The position numbers were made by a program, and so were the translations under genes. Positions 16,304-24,576 of a stretch of DNA of 64,000 bases are shown one piece after another (position 1 is the stretch's first letter; every line of letters begins with the position of its first letter). The DNA comes from Chryseobacterium gleum. Lineage in GTDB: Bacteria; Bacteroidota; Bacteroidia; Flavobacteriales_D; Crocinitomicaceae. The DNA is taken from NCBI GenBank assembly GCA_945862165.1, contig CAMAXI010000002.1, positions 248,001 to 312,000 on the forward strand, in the 5' to 3' direction. Below the pieces are notes generated by a model, which had not been told where the DNA came from, made no database searches, and saw nothing but the letters and a program-made list of their open reading frames with translations.

Positions 16304-19168
16304 ATGGAAGTTGTTGGAAAAAAAAACATTGGTAAGAAAATAGCAAAATGGACTGGAATTTCATTAGGAATTCTATTACTATTAGCGATTATCGTTCCTT
16401 ATATCTTTAAAGATGAGATAAAGGAAATGGTGCAAAAAGAAATGAAACAACAGTTACTTGCCGATATCGAACTTAAAGATTTCGACCTTACATTTTTAAG
16501 TACATTCCCTCATATATCTGCAAGATTAGAAGGATTAAAAGTTACTGGAACAGATAAAAACTTCAAAGGAGTTGTATTGGCTGAAATGGAAAGTTTTGAG
16601 GCAAACCTAAATTTTTGGAGTGTTGTTGGTAGCGACAAAATGGAAATTGAAGGAATCGTTTTAAACAAACCAAAATTTGATGTACGTGTTTTGAAAGATG
16701 GAACTGCAAATTATAACATCGTTAAACCAGATTCAATCAAGACACCGGAAGAGAAATCGGAACCATCAAACTTTAAATTGAGCATGCAAAAATATGAGAT
16801 TAACGAAGCAAGTATTCGTTACGATGATCAAAGCATGGATTTGTTCGCAGACATACAAAATTTAACCCATGTTGGTAAAGGAGATTTAACTTCGGATATC
16901 ATTGATTTTGAAACAACAACTACCATGGATGCTTTCACCTACGAAATGGATGGGATGTCTTATTTACAAAAAGTTAAAACAAATTTCGTTGTTAATTTAT
17001 TGATGGAATTCACCGAAAAGACATCAAAATTTACCTTAAAAGAAAACACATTTGAATTAAATGCGTTAAAATTTTCTTTGAATGGATTTTATGAAATGTT
17101 GGAACATAAAGACAATATGGACCTTACATTAGCAGCAAAAGAAGCAACATTCAAAGACTTCTTATCCTTAATTCCATCCTTCTATCAATCCGGTTACGAA
17201 GACATGTTAACACAAGGAACCTTAGCCATGCATGCAAAGGTAAAAGGGGTAATGGATGAAAAAAATATGCCAGGTTGGGACGCGGGAATTCAAGTGAAAA
17301 ATGCTTCCATTCAATATGCTGGGTTACCACAATCCATTAAAAACATAGCAATTGATGCTAATTCAAGTTTTGCAGGAGGTTCCAATTTAGACCAAATGAA
17401 GTTAGATGTTTCTAAATTTCATGCAGACTTTGCTGGAAATGTATTAGACATGACTATGCGCCTACGCAATCCAATGACAGATCCAGCAATTGCAGCTAAA
17501 ATTAAGGCTAAAATTAACTTAGCAACATTAGGAAAAGTTATGCCAATGGCTGAGGGTGAGTCCTACCAAGGAAAACTACTTGCAGATATTGCATTGAATG
17601 GTAAGATGAGCACGATAGAACAAGAGCGCTATGAAGATTTTGATGCGAAAGGTATGGTAGAACTGAAAGACATTCTTTACACATCAAAAGATTTGCCAGC
17701 AGCTGTTAAAGTAGCAGGAATGAAATTACTATTTACACCACAAAATTTACGTTTGGAAAATTTACAAGCGAAAATGGGGACTAGTGATTTTGCAATGAAT
17801 GGTACAATAGATAATTATTTAGCCTATGTATTTAGAAATGAATTGTTAAAAGGAAATTTCAATTTTTCGAGTACTACGTTAGATTTGGATGCATTGATGG
17901 GCACAAGCGCTACACCAGCAACTACTGAAACCGAAACAACGGACAAAGCTCCAGAAACAGCCTCAACCGAACCATTCTTAATTCCAGACAATTTAGACGT
18001 ACTACTTACGATGGATGTAAAAAAAATGATATATAATGGTATTACTATTCAAAATACCAAAGGTTCAGTTGGGATGAAAGAAGAAATTGCTTCATTGAAT
18101 CAGTTAACGATGAATGTATTAGGCGGTAAAGTAGGTTTAGACGGTATATATAATACACAAAATCATTCTAAACCAAGTGTTAATTTCAGCTATGATATCC
18201 AACAAATAGGTGTAGCCGATTTAGCAAAAAACTTTGTTACCATTGAAAAATTAGCACCAATAGCAAAATATGTAAAAGGTAAAATATCCACTTCATTTAC
18301 GATGAAAACGATTCTACAAGCATCGATGGAACCTGTTTACAGCACGTTAACTGGTAAAGGGGATATCTCGTCAAATGAAATTAATATTTCTGGATATGAA
18401 CCATTGACGAAACTAGCGGGTGAATTGAACATGCCCAAATTAGCCTCACAAACAATGCGTGACTTTAAAGCAAAATTCAAATTTGAAAATGGTAAAATTA
18501 CACTAACTCCATTTACAATTAAATTAGGAAAAATTAATACGGATGTTTCTGGATCTACTTCTTTCGAACAAGATTTAGATTACAAATTAGTCTTAAAAAT
18601 TCCACGTGAAGAAATACCTGCTGATGCCCTTAAACTAATTGAAAATGGACTAGCAAAATTAAATAATTTACCAATTAAATTAAAAGTTCAAGAATTACCA
18701 TCTATCATACCTGTAAATGCGATAATTACAGGAAAAACAACTAAACCTATAGTTTCCGTTGATTTAAAAGAAACAATTGGTAAATTAACAGGTAACCTAA
18801 AAAATTCGTTAAAGGATGCTGTAAAACAAGCAAAAGATTCTGTTACTACTATTGTAAAACAAAAAGTAGCGGAGAAAGTCAACGAAGTAAAAGAAGACTT
18901 AACTAAAAAGAAACAACAATTAATTGCAGATGCGCAAAAACAAGTAGACAATATTAAAGCAGAGGCAAAACGTGCAGCAGATGCAGTTCGTGCAGAAGGG
19001 AACAAACAAGCAGATGCATTGATTACAGAAGCAGGAGGAAATCCAATTAAAAAGAAAGTAGCGGAAGTTGCTGCGACAAAAATTCGCAAAACAGCCACTG
19101 AGAAAGCACTTCGTATTGAGCAAGAAGCGAATCAAAAAGCGGATGAAATTATGAATAAAGTAAAGTAG
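16304..19168 (+). CDS. AsmA-family envelope protein with C-terminal coiled coil
   Basis: A 954-residue AsmA-like protein anchored by one N-terminal helix (~18-36). The repeat-beta-groove family includes bacterial proteins implicated in lipid movement between membranes and envelope homeostasis. Family features are the TFPHISARLEGLKVTG opening and repeated beta-strand blocks ending in a DUF3971-like C-terminal core (SGSTSFEQDLDYKL ... IPVNAIITGKTTKP). A proline/threonine linker lies near 540-565. From about residue 825 there are ~130 residues of Lys/Glu/Ala-rich helix (KQAKDSV, QKVAEKVNEV, RAADAVRAEG), predicted coiled coil, which is not part of the standard AsmA fold. Single-gene unit. Confidence 0.85.
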   Translation: MEVVGKKNIGKKIAKWTGISLGILLLLAIIVPYIFKDEIKEMVQKEMKQQLLADIELKDFDLTFLSTFPHISARLEGLKVTGTDKNFKGVVLAEMESFEANLNFWSVVGSDKMEIEGIVLNKPKFDVRVLKDGTANYNIVKPDSIKTPEEKSEPSNFKLSMQKYEINEASIRYDDQSMDLFADIQNLTHVGKGDLTSDIIDFETTTTMDAFTYEMDGMSYLQKVKTNFVVNLLMEFTEKTSKFTLKENTFELNALKFSLNGFYEMLEHKDNMDLTLAAKEATFKDFLSLIPSFYQSGYEDMLTQGTLAMHAKVKGVMDEKNMPGWDAGIQVKNASIQYAGLPQSIKNIAIDANSSFAGGSNLDQMKLDVSKFHADFAGNVLDMTMRLRNPMTDPAIAAKIKAKINLATLGKVMPMAEGESYQGKLLADIALNGKMSTIEQERYEDFDAKGMVELKDILYTSKDLPAAVKVAGMKLLFTPQNLRLENLQAKMGTSDFAMNGTIDNYLAYVFRNELLKGNFNFSSTTLDLDALMGTSATPATTETETTDKAPETASTEPFLIPDNLDVLLTMDVKKMIYNGITIQNTKGSVGMKEEIASLNQLTMNVLGGKVGLDGIYNTQNHSKPSVNFSYDIQQIGVADLAKNFVTIEKLAPIAKYVKGKISTSFTMKTILQASMEPVYSTLTGKGDISSNEINISGYEPLTKLAGELNMPKLASQTMRDFKAKFKFENGKITLTPFTIKLGKINTDVSGSTSFEQDLDYKLVLKIPREEIPADALKLIENGLAKLNNLPIKLKVQELPSIIPVNAIITGKTTKPIVSVDLKETIGKLTGNLKNSLKDAVKQAKDSVTTIVKQKVAEKVNEVKEDLTKKKQQLIADAQKQVDNIKAEAKRAADAVRAEGNKQADALITEAGGNPIKKKVAEVAATKIRKTATEKALRIEQEANQKADEIMNKVK

Positions 19169-19223
19169 ATTAGGAATAGGGCATGCTATTTATACTACTA
19201 CATCATGAAAAAATATTCAAAAT

Positions 19224-19592
19224 ATGATAAAATCGATTTTTTTTGTAGGATTCGGGGGAGCTGTTGGGAGTGTAATGCGTTATCTTTTGGGTGTTTTAGG
19301 TGCACACTATTTAAAAGGAATATTTCCAATAGCGACATTTATAACTAATTTTTTAGGATGTTTAATTATTGGATTATTAATTGGTTATTTTGGGAAAAGT
19401 AATGAAATAAATCCTCAATTAAAATTGTTGTTGATCACCGGGTTTTGTGGGGGATTTACAACTTTTTCTACGTTTGCTGCAGAGAATGTGCAGTTGTTGG
19501 AAAATGGAAATTATTGGTTGTTGCTAGGGAATGTAGTAGGTAGTGTAATATTGGGGATTGGAGGTGTGATTTTAGGGATGAAAATGATATAA
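19224..19592 (+). CDS. crcB: Fluoride efflux channel FluC/CrcB
   Basis: A 122-residue, four-helix dual-topology fluoride channel. Family motifs: GGAVGSVMRYLLG (~10-22), TFITNFLGCLIIG (~38-50, with the pore Asn), and GFCGGFTTFSTF (~73-84), containing the break in helix 3 and the Phe-box. It lies 55 bp after the AsmA-like gene. I looked for a fluoride riboswitch in that gap and did not find one. A hairpin pair follows. Confidence 0.95.
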   Translation: MIKSIFFVGFGGAVGSVMRYLLGVLGAHYLKGIFPIATFITNFLGCLIIGLLIGYFGKSNEINPQLKLLLITGFCGGFTTFSTFAAENVQLLENGNYWLLLGNVVGSVILGIGGVILGMKMI

Positions 19593-19599
19593 ATAAACA

Positions 19600-19624
19600 T
19601 TTTTTGGAATTTTATTCCAAAAAA
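19600..19624. terminator. Terminator hairpin after crcB
   Basis: A TTTTTTGGAAT / ATTCCAAAAAA stem with a 3-nt loop lies immediately after crcB and ahead of the convergent gene's 3' end. It can act on both. Confidence 0.75.
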
Positions 19625-19628
19625 ATGG

Positions 19629-19648
19629 GGTCGCGATGCGTCGCGACC
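19629..19648. repeat. GC-rich GGTCGCGA inverted repeat
   Basis: GGTCGCGATGCGTCGCGACC is an 8-bp perfect stem with a 4-nt loop, 100% convergent-intergenic and far above local G+C. It resembles short dispersed palindromes rather than a terminator, since no T tract follows. Confidence 0.55.
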
Positions 19649-19672
19649 GTTCGGGAAAATGGATTGATATTA

Positions 19673-21010
19673 TTAAATAATAGAATGTTTTTCTGTGAAA
19701 GTGATTCCATAATTTTCTAATTCCGATAAAATAGGATCATACACCTCTTTCATAACCGGTATTTGCACCCCTTTTAAGGTTAATTTTCCGTTTAGAATCA
19801 TTTTTCCACAAATTGCAACTGGCAATCCTACGGTGTTGCTCATTGCTGTAAACACTTGATTTTCTCCAATATTAACCATCGAAGAAATGATTTTATGTCG
19901 AGTGCCGCTGATCGAGTACTCGAAATCATGGTACATCACTAACATATCTTTATCGTTTTCTTCCAACACCCATTTTTCGACCAAAATTTTCTCTAATAAT
20001 TGTGCTGGCGAAGCATTTTTCAATCCGATAGGCGCATCATTCTCGAAAATTCCTAACCATTTAAATTTGTGGAACAACTCATCATCACCCTTGGTAAACA
20101 AACGTTTAAACTTATCTTCTACAGACTCACCTACTTGAAATGGTAAAAAAGCATTAATAAAATTACGTGGGGTTAAGTGTTCAGAGTTCTCCAATTTGTA
20201 ACTGTCCTCCGTCATTCCTAGTTCGACAAAAATATTCCATGCATAAGAAAATCCTGGTCTACGCAATGTACCACGATAAATAGTTGGAATATTATCTAAT
20301 TGATAAATTGGTCTATACGAAAGTGAATTACGATTTGCATACCCTTCAAACTTTCCATATCCTTCAATTTCAACCACTTCTAAACGTTGAAATAAACGAT
20401 TGTATGGAATGTATTTATATTCTTTCTCTTCGATAAAAGCAGCTGCTGGACCTTGTCCTGCAATCACCACATTTCTCGGATTCCACGTAAACTTATAATT
20501 CCACGGATTGGTATCGTTGCTTGGTGCGATCAAACCACCACAAAATGACTTAAAACTATGAATTACTGCATCTTGAGTACTTATTTCATCTAAAATTTTA
20601 GAAGCAGACATGTGATCTATCCCTGGATCCACACCGATTTCATTCATAATGATGATACCTGCCGCTTTTGCTTCTGCGTCCAATGCATTCATATCTTCCG
20701 AAACATAAGATGGAGTTATCAAATTGGTTTTAAGTGCAATACAATCTTTCGCTACTTCCAGGTGAAAACGTGCTGGTAGCATACTAATTACTAAATCAGC
20801 CTTTTCAATTTCAGGTTTTCTTTCTTCTGGATCAAGGGCATTAAAAGATAATGCAACTCCTCGACGATGTCCATTTAACTTATGTTGAACCAATGCTAAA
20901 TCTTGGTCGCAGACACGTAATTGCCAGTCAAATTTTTCAGAATGATCTAAAAAATAGCGTATTAAAGAAGAGCTAGAAAGTCCAGCACCCAAAAGAAGTA
21001 TAGTTTTCAT
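19673..21010 (-). CDS. Saccharopine dehydrogenase-family protein (LYS9-like)
   Basis: A 445-residue protein with an N-terminal Rossmann fold (ILLLGAGLSSSSLIRYFL) and the saccharopine-reductase block ADLVISMLPARFH ... YVSEDMNALDAEAKAAG followed by NEIGVDPGIDHMSA. Closest to the C-terminal (glutamate-forming) saccharopine dehydrogenase half of the lysine-degradation enzyme, which converts saccharopine to aminoadipate semialdehyde and glutamate. The ketoglutarate-reductase half is not adjacent. Related families (carboxynorspermidine synthase) share the fold, but the GVDPGIDHMSA segment favours LYS9. Confidence 0.82.
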   Translation of the reverse strand: MKTILLLGAGLSSSSLIRYFLDHSEKFDWQLRVCDQDLALVQHKLNGHRRGVALSFNALDPEERKPEIEKADLVISMLPARFHLEVAKDCIALKTNLITPSYVSEDMNALDAEAKAAGIIIMNEIGVDPGIDHMSASKILDEISTQDAVIHSFKSFCGGLIAPSNDTNPWNYKFTWNPRNVVIAGQGPAAAFIEEKEYKYIPYNRLFQRLEVVEIEGYGKFEGYANRNSLSYRPIYQLDNIPTIYRGTLRRPGFSYAWNIFVELGMTEDSYKLENSEHLTPRNFINAFLPFQVGESVEDKFKRLFTKGDDELFHKFKWLGIFENDAPIGLKNASPAQLLEKILVEKWVLEENDKDMLVMYHDFEYSISGTRHKIISSMVNIGENQVFTAMSNTVGLPVAICGKMILNGKLTLKGVQIPVMKEVYDPILSELENYGITFTEKHSII

Positions 21011-21081
21011 CAGTTAATAGATTAACGATGCTAATTTAGAAATAAAAAGAGAGTATAGAATGATGAATGCTGATTTATGAA

Positions 21082-21435
21082 TTATTTTACAAACATCTCC
21101 ACTGCTTTCGCAACTTGGTCTTTGGTGTTTCCAATCGTTACGTTTTCTCCATTAATACAAAATGGACGTTTCAAAAACGTATATTCTTCTAACAATAATG
21201 AACGATAATCTGCTTCTGTCAATTGTTTTTCATGCAGACCTTGAAGACGAAATTTTTGTGCTTTCTTAGAAAATAAGGCTTCATACGAACCTACTTTTGA
21301 TTGGATCCAATCTAGTGTGGGAGCATCGATATTATTAACTTTTATATCCACTAATTCTATCGTTGAATCTGGATTAATTTCATTTAAAATGCGTTTACAT
21401 GTAGAACATGTAGAAAGGTGATAAATGCGTTTCAT
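21082..21435 (-). CDS. ArsC/Spx-like thioredoxin-fold protein
   Basis: A 117-residue arsenate-reductase-family protein. It opens MKRIYHLSTCSTCKRIL with a CSTC motif at residues 10-13 and continues through the family's KRP motif (FLKRPFCING, ~90). In true ArsC the catalytic cysteine and an Arg triad bind arsenate; here only part of that set is evident, so a YffB-like or regulatory role is equally possible. The start codon follows the mgtE stop with no gap, so the two are one operon. No ars genes are nearby. Confidence 0.75.
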   Translation of the reverse strand: MKRIYHLSTCSTCKRILNEINPDSTIELVDIKVNNIDAPTLDWIQSKVGSYEALFSKKAQKFRLQGLHEKQLTEADYRSLLLEEYTFLKRPFCINGENVTIGNTKDQVAKAVEMFVK

Positions 21436-22782
21436 TTAAGCGTACATTAACATTCCAATACTAAAATAGATAAATAAGCCTAGTACATCATTCAAAGTTG
21501 TTATAAATGGACCGGTAGCAAGTGCGGGATCTATGTCGTATTTATCTAAAATCAATGGTATTAGAGTCCCCATAACTGCAGCAAAAACTATAACTACAAA
21601 CAAGGAAGCACTAACTACTATCCCTAAATCTATCGTTCCAAAAATACTTGCTATTCCAAAAATAAGTGAGGAACAAATAAGACCATTAAAAAGTCCTACC
21701 AATACCTCTTTTCCTAACTTAGCGAAAATACTTTTAAACTGGTTTCCCTTTGCCAAAGATTGCACCACGATTGCGGACGATTGTACCCCAACATTTCCAC
21801 CCATAGCTGTTATCATTGGAATAAAGAAAGCCAATGCAGGCACATGACTAATACTACCCTCAAACGAAGAAATTACTTTAGCGCCAAGGGTTCCTCCCAA
21901 CATACCGATAATTAACCATGGTAAACGTGCCTTGGTAATACGGAATATACTTGCATTGTCTTCTACTTTTTCCGAAATACCCGTTGCTAATTGGAAGTCA
22001 CGATCTGCTTCTTCGCGGATAATATCTACAACATCATCAATGGTAATTCTACCAACCAGCTTATTTTGATAATCTAATACTGGAATGGATACCAACCCAT
22101 ATTTATCAAACAAACGCATTACCTCATCTTGATCATCGGTCACCTTCACCGATATAATATTTTTAGCTTGGTATAAATCTCTAATTTTAAATCCTGGTTC
22201 TGAAAAAAATAAGGCTTTTAAAGATAAAACTCCCACTAACTTATTCAGATTATCCACCACATATATGGTATATACCTTATCTACTTCTTTTGCTTGCTCT
22301 CTAATTTCAGCCAAACATTGTTCAACCGTCCAATCAATTTCTGCATGAAGAAACTCTTTTTGCATGAGTCCCCCTGCCGTATCTTCATCGTAATTTAGTA
22401 GGTCAACGATATCGTCTGCGGCATCATCATCCTCCATATGGGAGATTACTTCCTGAATCTCGGTATCATCATACTCGTATAAAATATCCGCCGCATCATC
22501 GGAATCCAAGTTTTCTAATTGTTCTGCGATTTCCTTCTTAGAAAGTGATTTTAAGAAACGGTCGCGGACCTCTTCTTCCAACTCCATCAATACATCCGCC
22601 TGGGTTTCTTCATCCATTCGGAAGTAGATGGCTTTCGCATCTACGTTAGGAAGTTCATCCAGAATTTCAGCAATATCTACGAAGTGTAATTCCAGGACAT
22701 TTTTATCAATCCATTCAAAATCATTACTTTGAATTGCGATGTGGACTTGTTCTAAAAATTCTTTCGTAAGGTTGAACCGCAT
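21436..22782 (-). CDS. mgtE: Magnesium transporter MgtE
   Basis: Start taken at the ATG giving MRFNLTKEFLEQ. The ORF-track start lies 90 nt upstream, and a TACCTTTG promoter box falls between the two. The 448-residue product has the MgtE N-domain of acidic helical repeats (LDSDDAADILYEY, MEDDDAADDIVDLL), a pair of CBS domains (~140-260) and five membrane helices from ~285. The diagnostic pore segment MITAMGGNVGVQSSA is intact. In the family, cytosolic Mg2+ bound at the N/CBS interface closes the channel. First gene of a pair with the ArsC-like gene. Confidence 0.94.
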   Translation of the reverse strand: MRFNLTKEFLEQVHIAIQSNDFEWIDKNVLELHFVDIAEILDELPNVDAKAIYFRMDEETQADVLMELEEEVRDRFLKSLSKKEIAEQLENLDSDDAADILYEYDDTEIQEVISHMEDDDAADDIVDLLNYDEDTAGGLMQKEFLHAEIDWTVEQCLAEIREQAKEVDKVYTIYVVDNLNKLVGVLSLKALFFSEPGFKIRDLYQAKNIISVKVTDDQDEVMRLFDKYGLVSIPVLDYQNKLVGRITIDDVVDIIREEADRDFQLATGISEKVEDNASIFRITKARLPWLIIGMLGGTLGAKVISSFEGSISHVPALAFFIPMITAMGGNVGVQSSAIVVQSLAKGNQFKSIFAKLGKEVLVGLFNGLICSSLIFGIASIFGTIDLGIVVSASLFVVIVFAAVMGTLIPLILDKYDIDPALATGPFITTLNDVLGLFIYFSIGMLMYA

Positions 22783-22802
22783 GGTGATAGGTATTAGAGG
22801 TG

Positions 22803-22810
22803 CAAAGGTA
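22803..22810 (-). promoter_or_regulatory. -7 box for mgtE
   Basis: TACCTTTG on the minus strand, 20 nt before the chosen mgtE ATG. It fixes the start at 22782 rather than 22872. Confidence 0.6.
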
Positions 22811-22839
22811 CTTAAATTTGTTACTTTTTGGAGAATTTG

Positions 22840-23059
22840 CGATTTAGTAACACAGAGGTCACAATGACGCAAAGAAGCACAAAGATTTTCGCCGAGAATC
22901 TGGAGATAGTTGAAGTATTTGACGGAATTATTGATGGCGCAGAGTTTTCTACTTTTAGTAGAAAATCAAGTGTATTTATTTTTGACTTTGTCAAAAATCT
23001 CTGCGTTCTCAAAAACGTGTTATCGTCAAAAAACTCAATAAACTCTGCGCAAAAAAACT
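22840..23059. repeat. Decayed repeat-like intergenic stretch with an 11-bp inverted repeat
   Basis: The 277-bp mgtE-lipoprotein gap contains CACAGAGGTCACAATGACGC and AAGAAGCACAAAG, which resemble a dispersed non-coding repeat often seen in this phylum. GCGCAGAGTTT (22937-22947) recurs inverted as AAACTCTGCGC (23040-23050). A TTTTCTACT-TTT-AGTAGAAAA hairpin sits at 22945-22965. An 89-residue ORF across it shows no protein-like features. Confidence 0.4.
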
Positions 23060-23323
23060 CTACTTATCACACGCTTCTTTCAATTCAAGCATTTTAGCGC
23101 CGTCCATCGTTTGGAAATCCACACATTTTTTTTCTTGATCCGCCTTTAGTTTTTTCATTTTTTTAAGGTCTTTCGCTGTTGCTTCGCGTTGCAATAATTC
23201 CGCAGAGAAAATTTCTAATTTTTTTCCGGATTCAAGACACGAACAAATTTCGGTATTCGAAGAACAAGCTGTCAAGCTTAACGTAAAGATATACGCAGTA
23301 ACACCAAGTATAAAAGATTTCAT
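23060..23323 (-). CDS. Small lipoprotein, unknown function
   Basis: An 87-residue protein with a hydrophobic signal and lipobox LTAC, giving lipidation at Cys19. The mature part has further cysteines (CSC, KKC, EAC) and a Lys/Glu-rich helix (ATAKDLKKMKKLKADQEKK). A TAATTTTG box 24 nt upstream supports it as a real gene. Envelope-located; function not recognised. Confidence 0.72.
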   Translation of the reverse strand: MKSFILGVTAYIFTLSLTACSSNTEICSCLESGKKLEIFSAELLQREATAKDLKKMKKLKADQEKKCVDFQTMDGAKMLELKEACDK

Positions 23324-23347
23324 AGTAATGGAATTTTAAATTTTTCC

Positions 23348-23355
23348 CAAAATTA
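23348..23355 (-). promoter_or_regulatory. -7 box for the small lipoprotein gene
   Basis: TAATTTTG on the minus strand, 24 nt before the ATG; exact consensus. Confidence 0.5.
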
Positions 23356-23445
23356 ACAGAATGTTTAGCAAGGTTAATTATTTGGTAATAAAAATTGTAA
23401 TGTATTATATTTACGATTGATATAATTTTAACACGAATTTCATTT

Positions 23446-24576
23446 ATGCAATCAAAATTACCACATATCGGAACGACCATTTTTACTACGATGTCGAAAA
23501 TGGCCAATGATTATCAAGCGATTAACTTAGCACAAGGATTCCCGAATTTTCCGGTGGATGAACGTCTTGTACAATTATTACAAGAGACAAGTATTGAAAA
23601 TGCACATCAATATGCCCCAATGGCTGGTCACCCCTTGTTATTACAAGAGATTGCTTTATTAACAGAGAAAAGTTATGGTCGTACAGTAAATTCAAATACC
23701 GAAGTATTAGTAACTGCTGGAGCAACACAAGCGATTTTCACGATTCTACAAGCATTGGTGCATGCTAACGACGAAGTGGTTATTTTAGACCCTGCATATG
23801 ATTGTTATGCGCCATCTGTATTATTGGCTGGTGGCAAACCTATACACGTATCCTTGAAAGCTGATTTTATGCCTGACTGGGATAAAATTGAACAGGCTTG
23901 TAATGAGCGTACTAAAATTTTATTTGTAAACAACCCACACAATCCATCTGGTCGTATATTTCAAGAAGCAGACATCCAAGCGATTGAAGGTATTTTAGCA
24001 AAATATCCTAACATCATTTTGTTATCAGACGAAGTGTATGAATACATTACATTTGAGCAAAAACACATTTCTGCTAATACACGCAATTCATTGTTGGACC
24101 GAGCAGTAATTGTTTCTTCCTTTGGAAAGACCTTTCATATTACCGGCTGGAAAATGGGATATTTAATTGCACCAGAAGCTATTATGGTAGAAATTAAAAA
24201 AGTACATCAATTTTTAGTTTTTTGTGTGAATAGTGTAGCACAAATTACTTTGGCTAAATATTTACGTGAAAAAGATGTACAAACGCTTGGAGCTTATTAC
24301 CAGGAAAAGCGTGACTTCTTTCGAAAATTACTAGAAAAAAGTCGATTTACCCTATTACCTTCGGAAGGCTCCTATTTCCAAACCGTTCGCTACGATGCTA
24401 TCTCAACAGAAGGAGATGTAGCATTTTGTGAACGTTTGGTAAAAGAATATGGCGTTGCAGCAATTCCGCTTTCCGTATTTTACAAAGATCAAACAGATAC
24501 ACATACCATTCGTTTTTGCTTTGCCAAAGACGATCAAACCTTAATAAACGCAGCAGAAAAATTATGCAAGATTTAA
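23446..24576 (+). CDS. ybdL: Methionine/glutamine aminotransferase (YbdL-like, PLP fold I)
   Basis: A 376-residue class I/II aminotransferase close to E. coli YbdL and kynurenine/glutamine transaminase K. Signature opening: MANDYQAINLAQGFPNFPVD. The PLP lysine is in SFGKTFHITGWKMGY (~220-234). NNPHNPSGR (~165) and the C-terminal FCFAKDD give the Asn and Arg of the active site. YbdL-type enzymes reaminate 2-oxo-4-methylthiobutyrate to methionine. The 13-bp overlap with an omega-amidase gene supports glutamine as amino donor, since the amidase removes the 2-oxoglutaramate formed. Confidence 0.88.
   Translation: MQSKLPHIGTTIFTTMSKMANDYQAINLAQGFPNFPVDERLVQLLQETSIENAHQYAPMAGHPLLLQEIALLTEKSYGRTVNSNTEVLVTAGATQAIFTILQALVHANDEVVILDPAYDCYAPSVLLAGGKPIHVSLKADFMPDWDKIEQACNERTKILFVNNPHNPSGRIFQEADIQAIEGILAKYPNIILLSDEVYEYITFEQKHISANTRNSLLDRAVIVSSFGKTFHITGWKMGYLIAPEAIMVEIKKVHQFLVFCVNSVAQITLAKYLREKDVQTLGAYYQEKRDFFRKLLEKSRFTLLPSEGSYFQTVRYDAISTEGDVAFCERLVKEYGVAAIPLSVFYKDQTDTHTIRFCFAKDDQTLINAAEKLCKI

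Noticed and set aside
18688-19098. 136-residue minus-strand ORF rich in Ala/Ser/Phe
   Set aside because: Shadow of the coiled-coil coding region of the AsmA-like gene.
19169-19223. Fluoride riboswitch before crcB
   Set aside because: The 55-bp gap lacks the conserved fluoride riboswitch core and is too short for it.
19205-19345. Out-of-frame ORF (MKKYSKYDKIDFF...) overlapping the crcB start
   Set aside because: About 45 codons, no protein-like features, overlaps a well-supported family gene in another frame.
21082-21435. Arsenic resistance locus
   Set aside because: Only an ArsC-like fold is present, coupled to mgtE; no arsR, arsB or acr3, and not all of the arsenate-binding residues are evident.
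22828-23097. 89-residue plus-strand ORF
   Set aside because: Runs through repeat-like intergenic DNA and into the antisense of the small lipoprotein gene; no conserved features.
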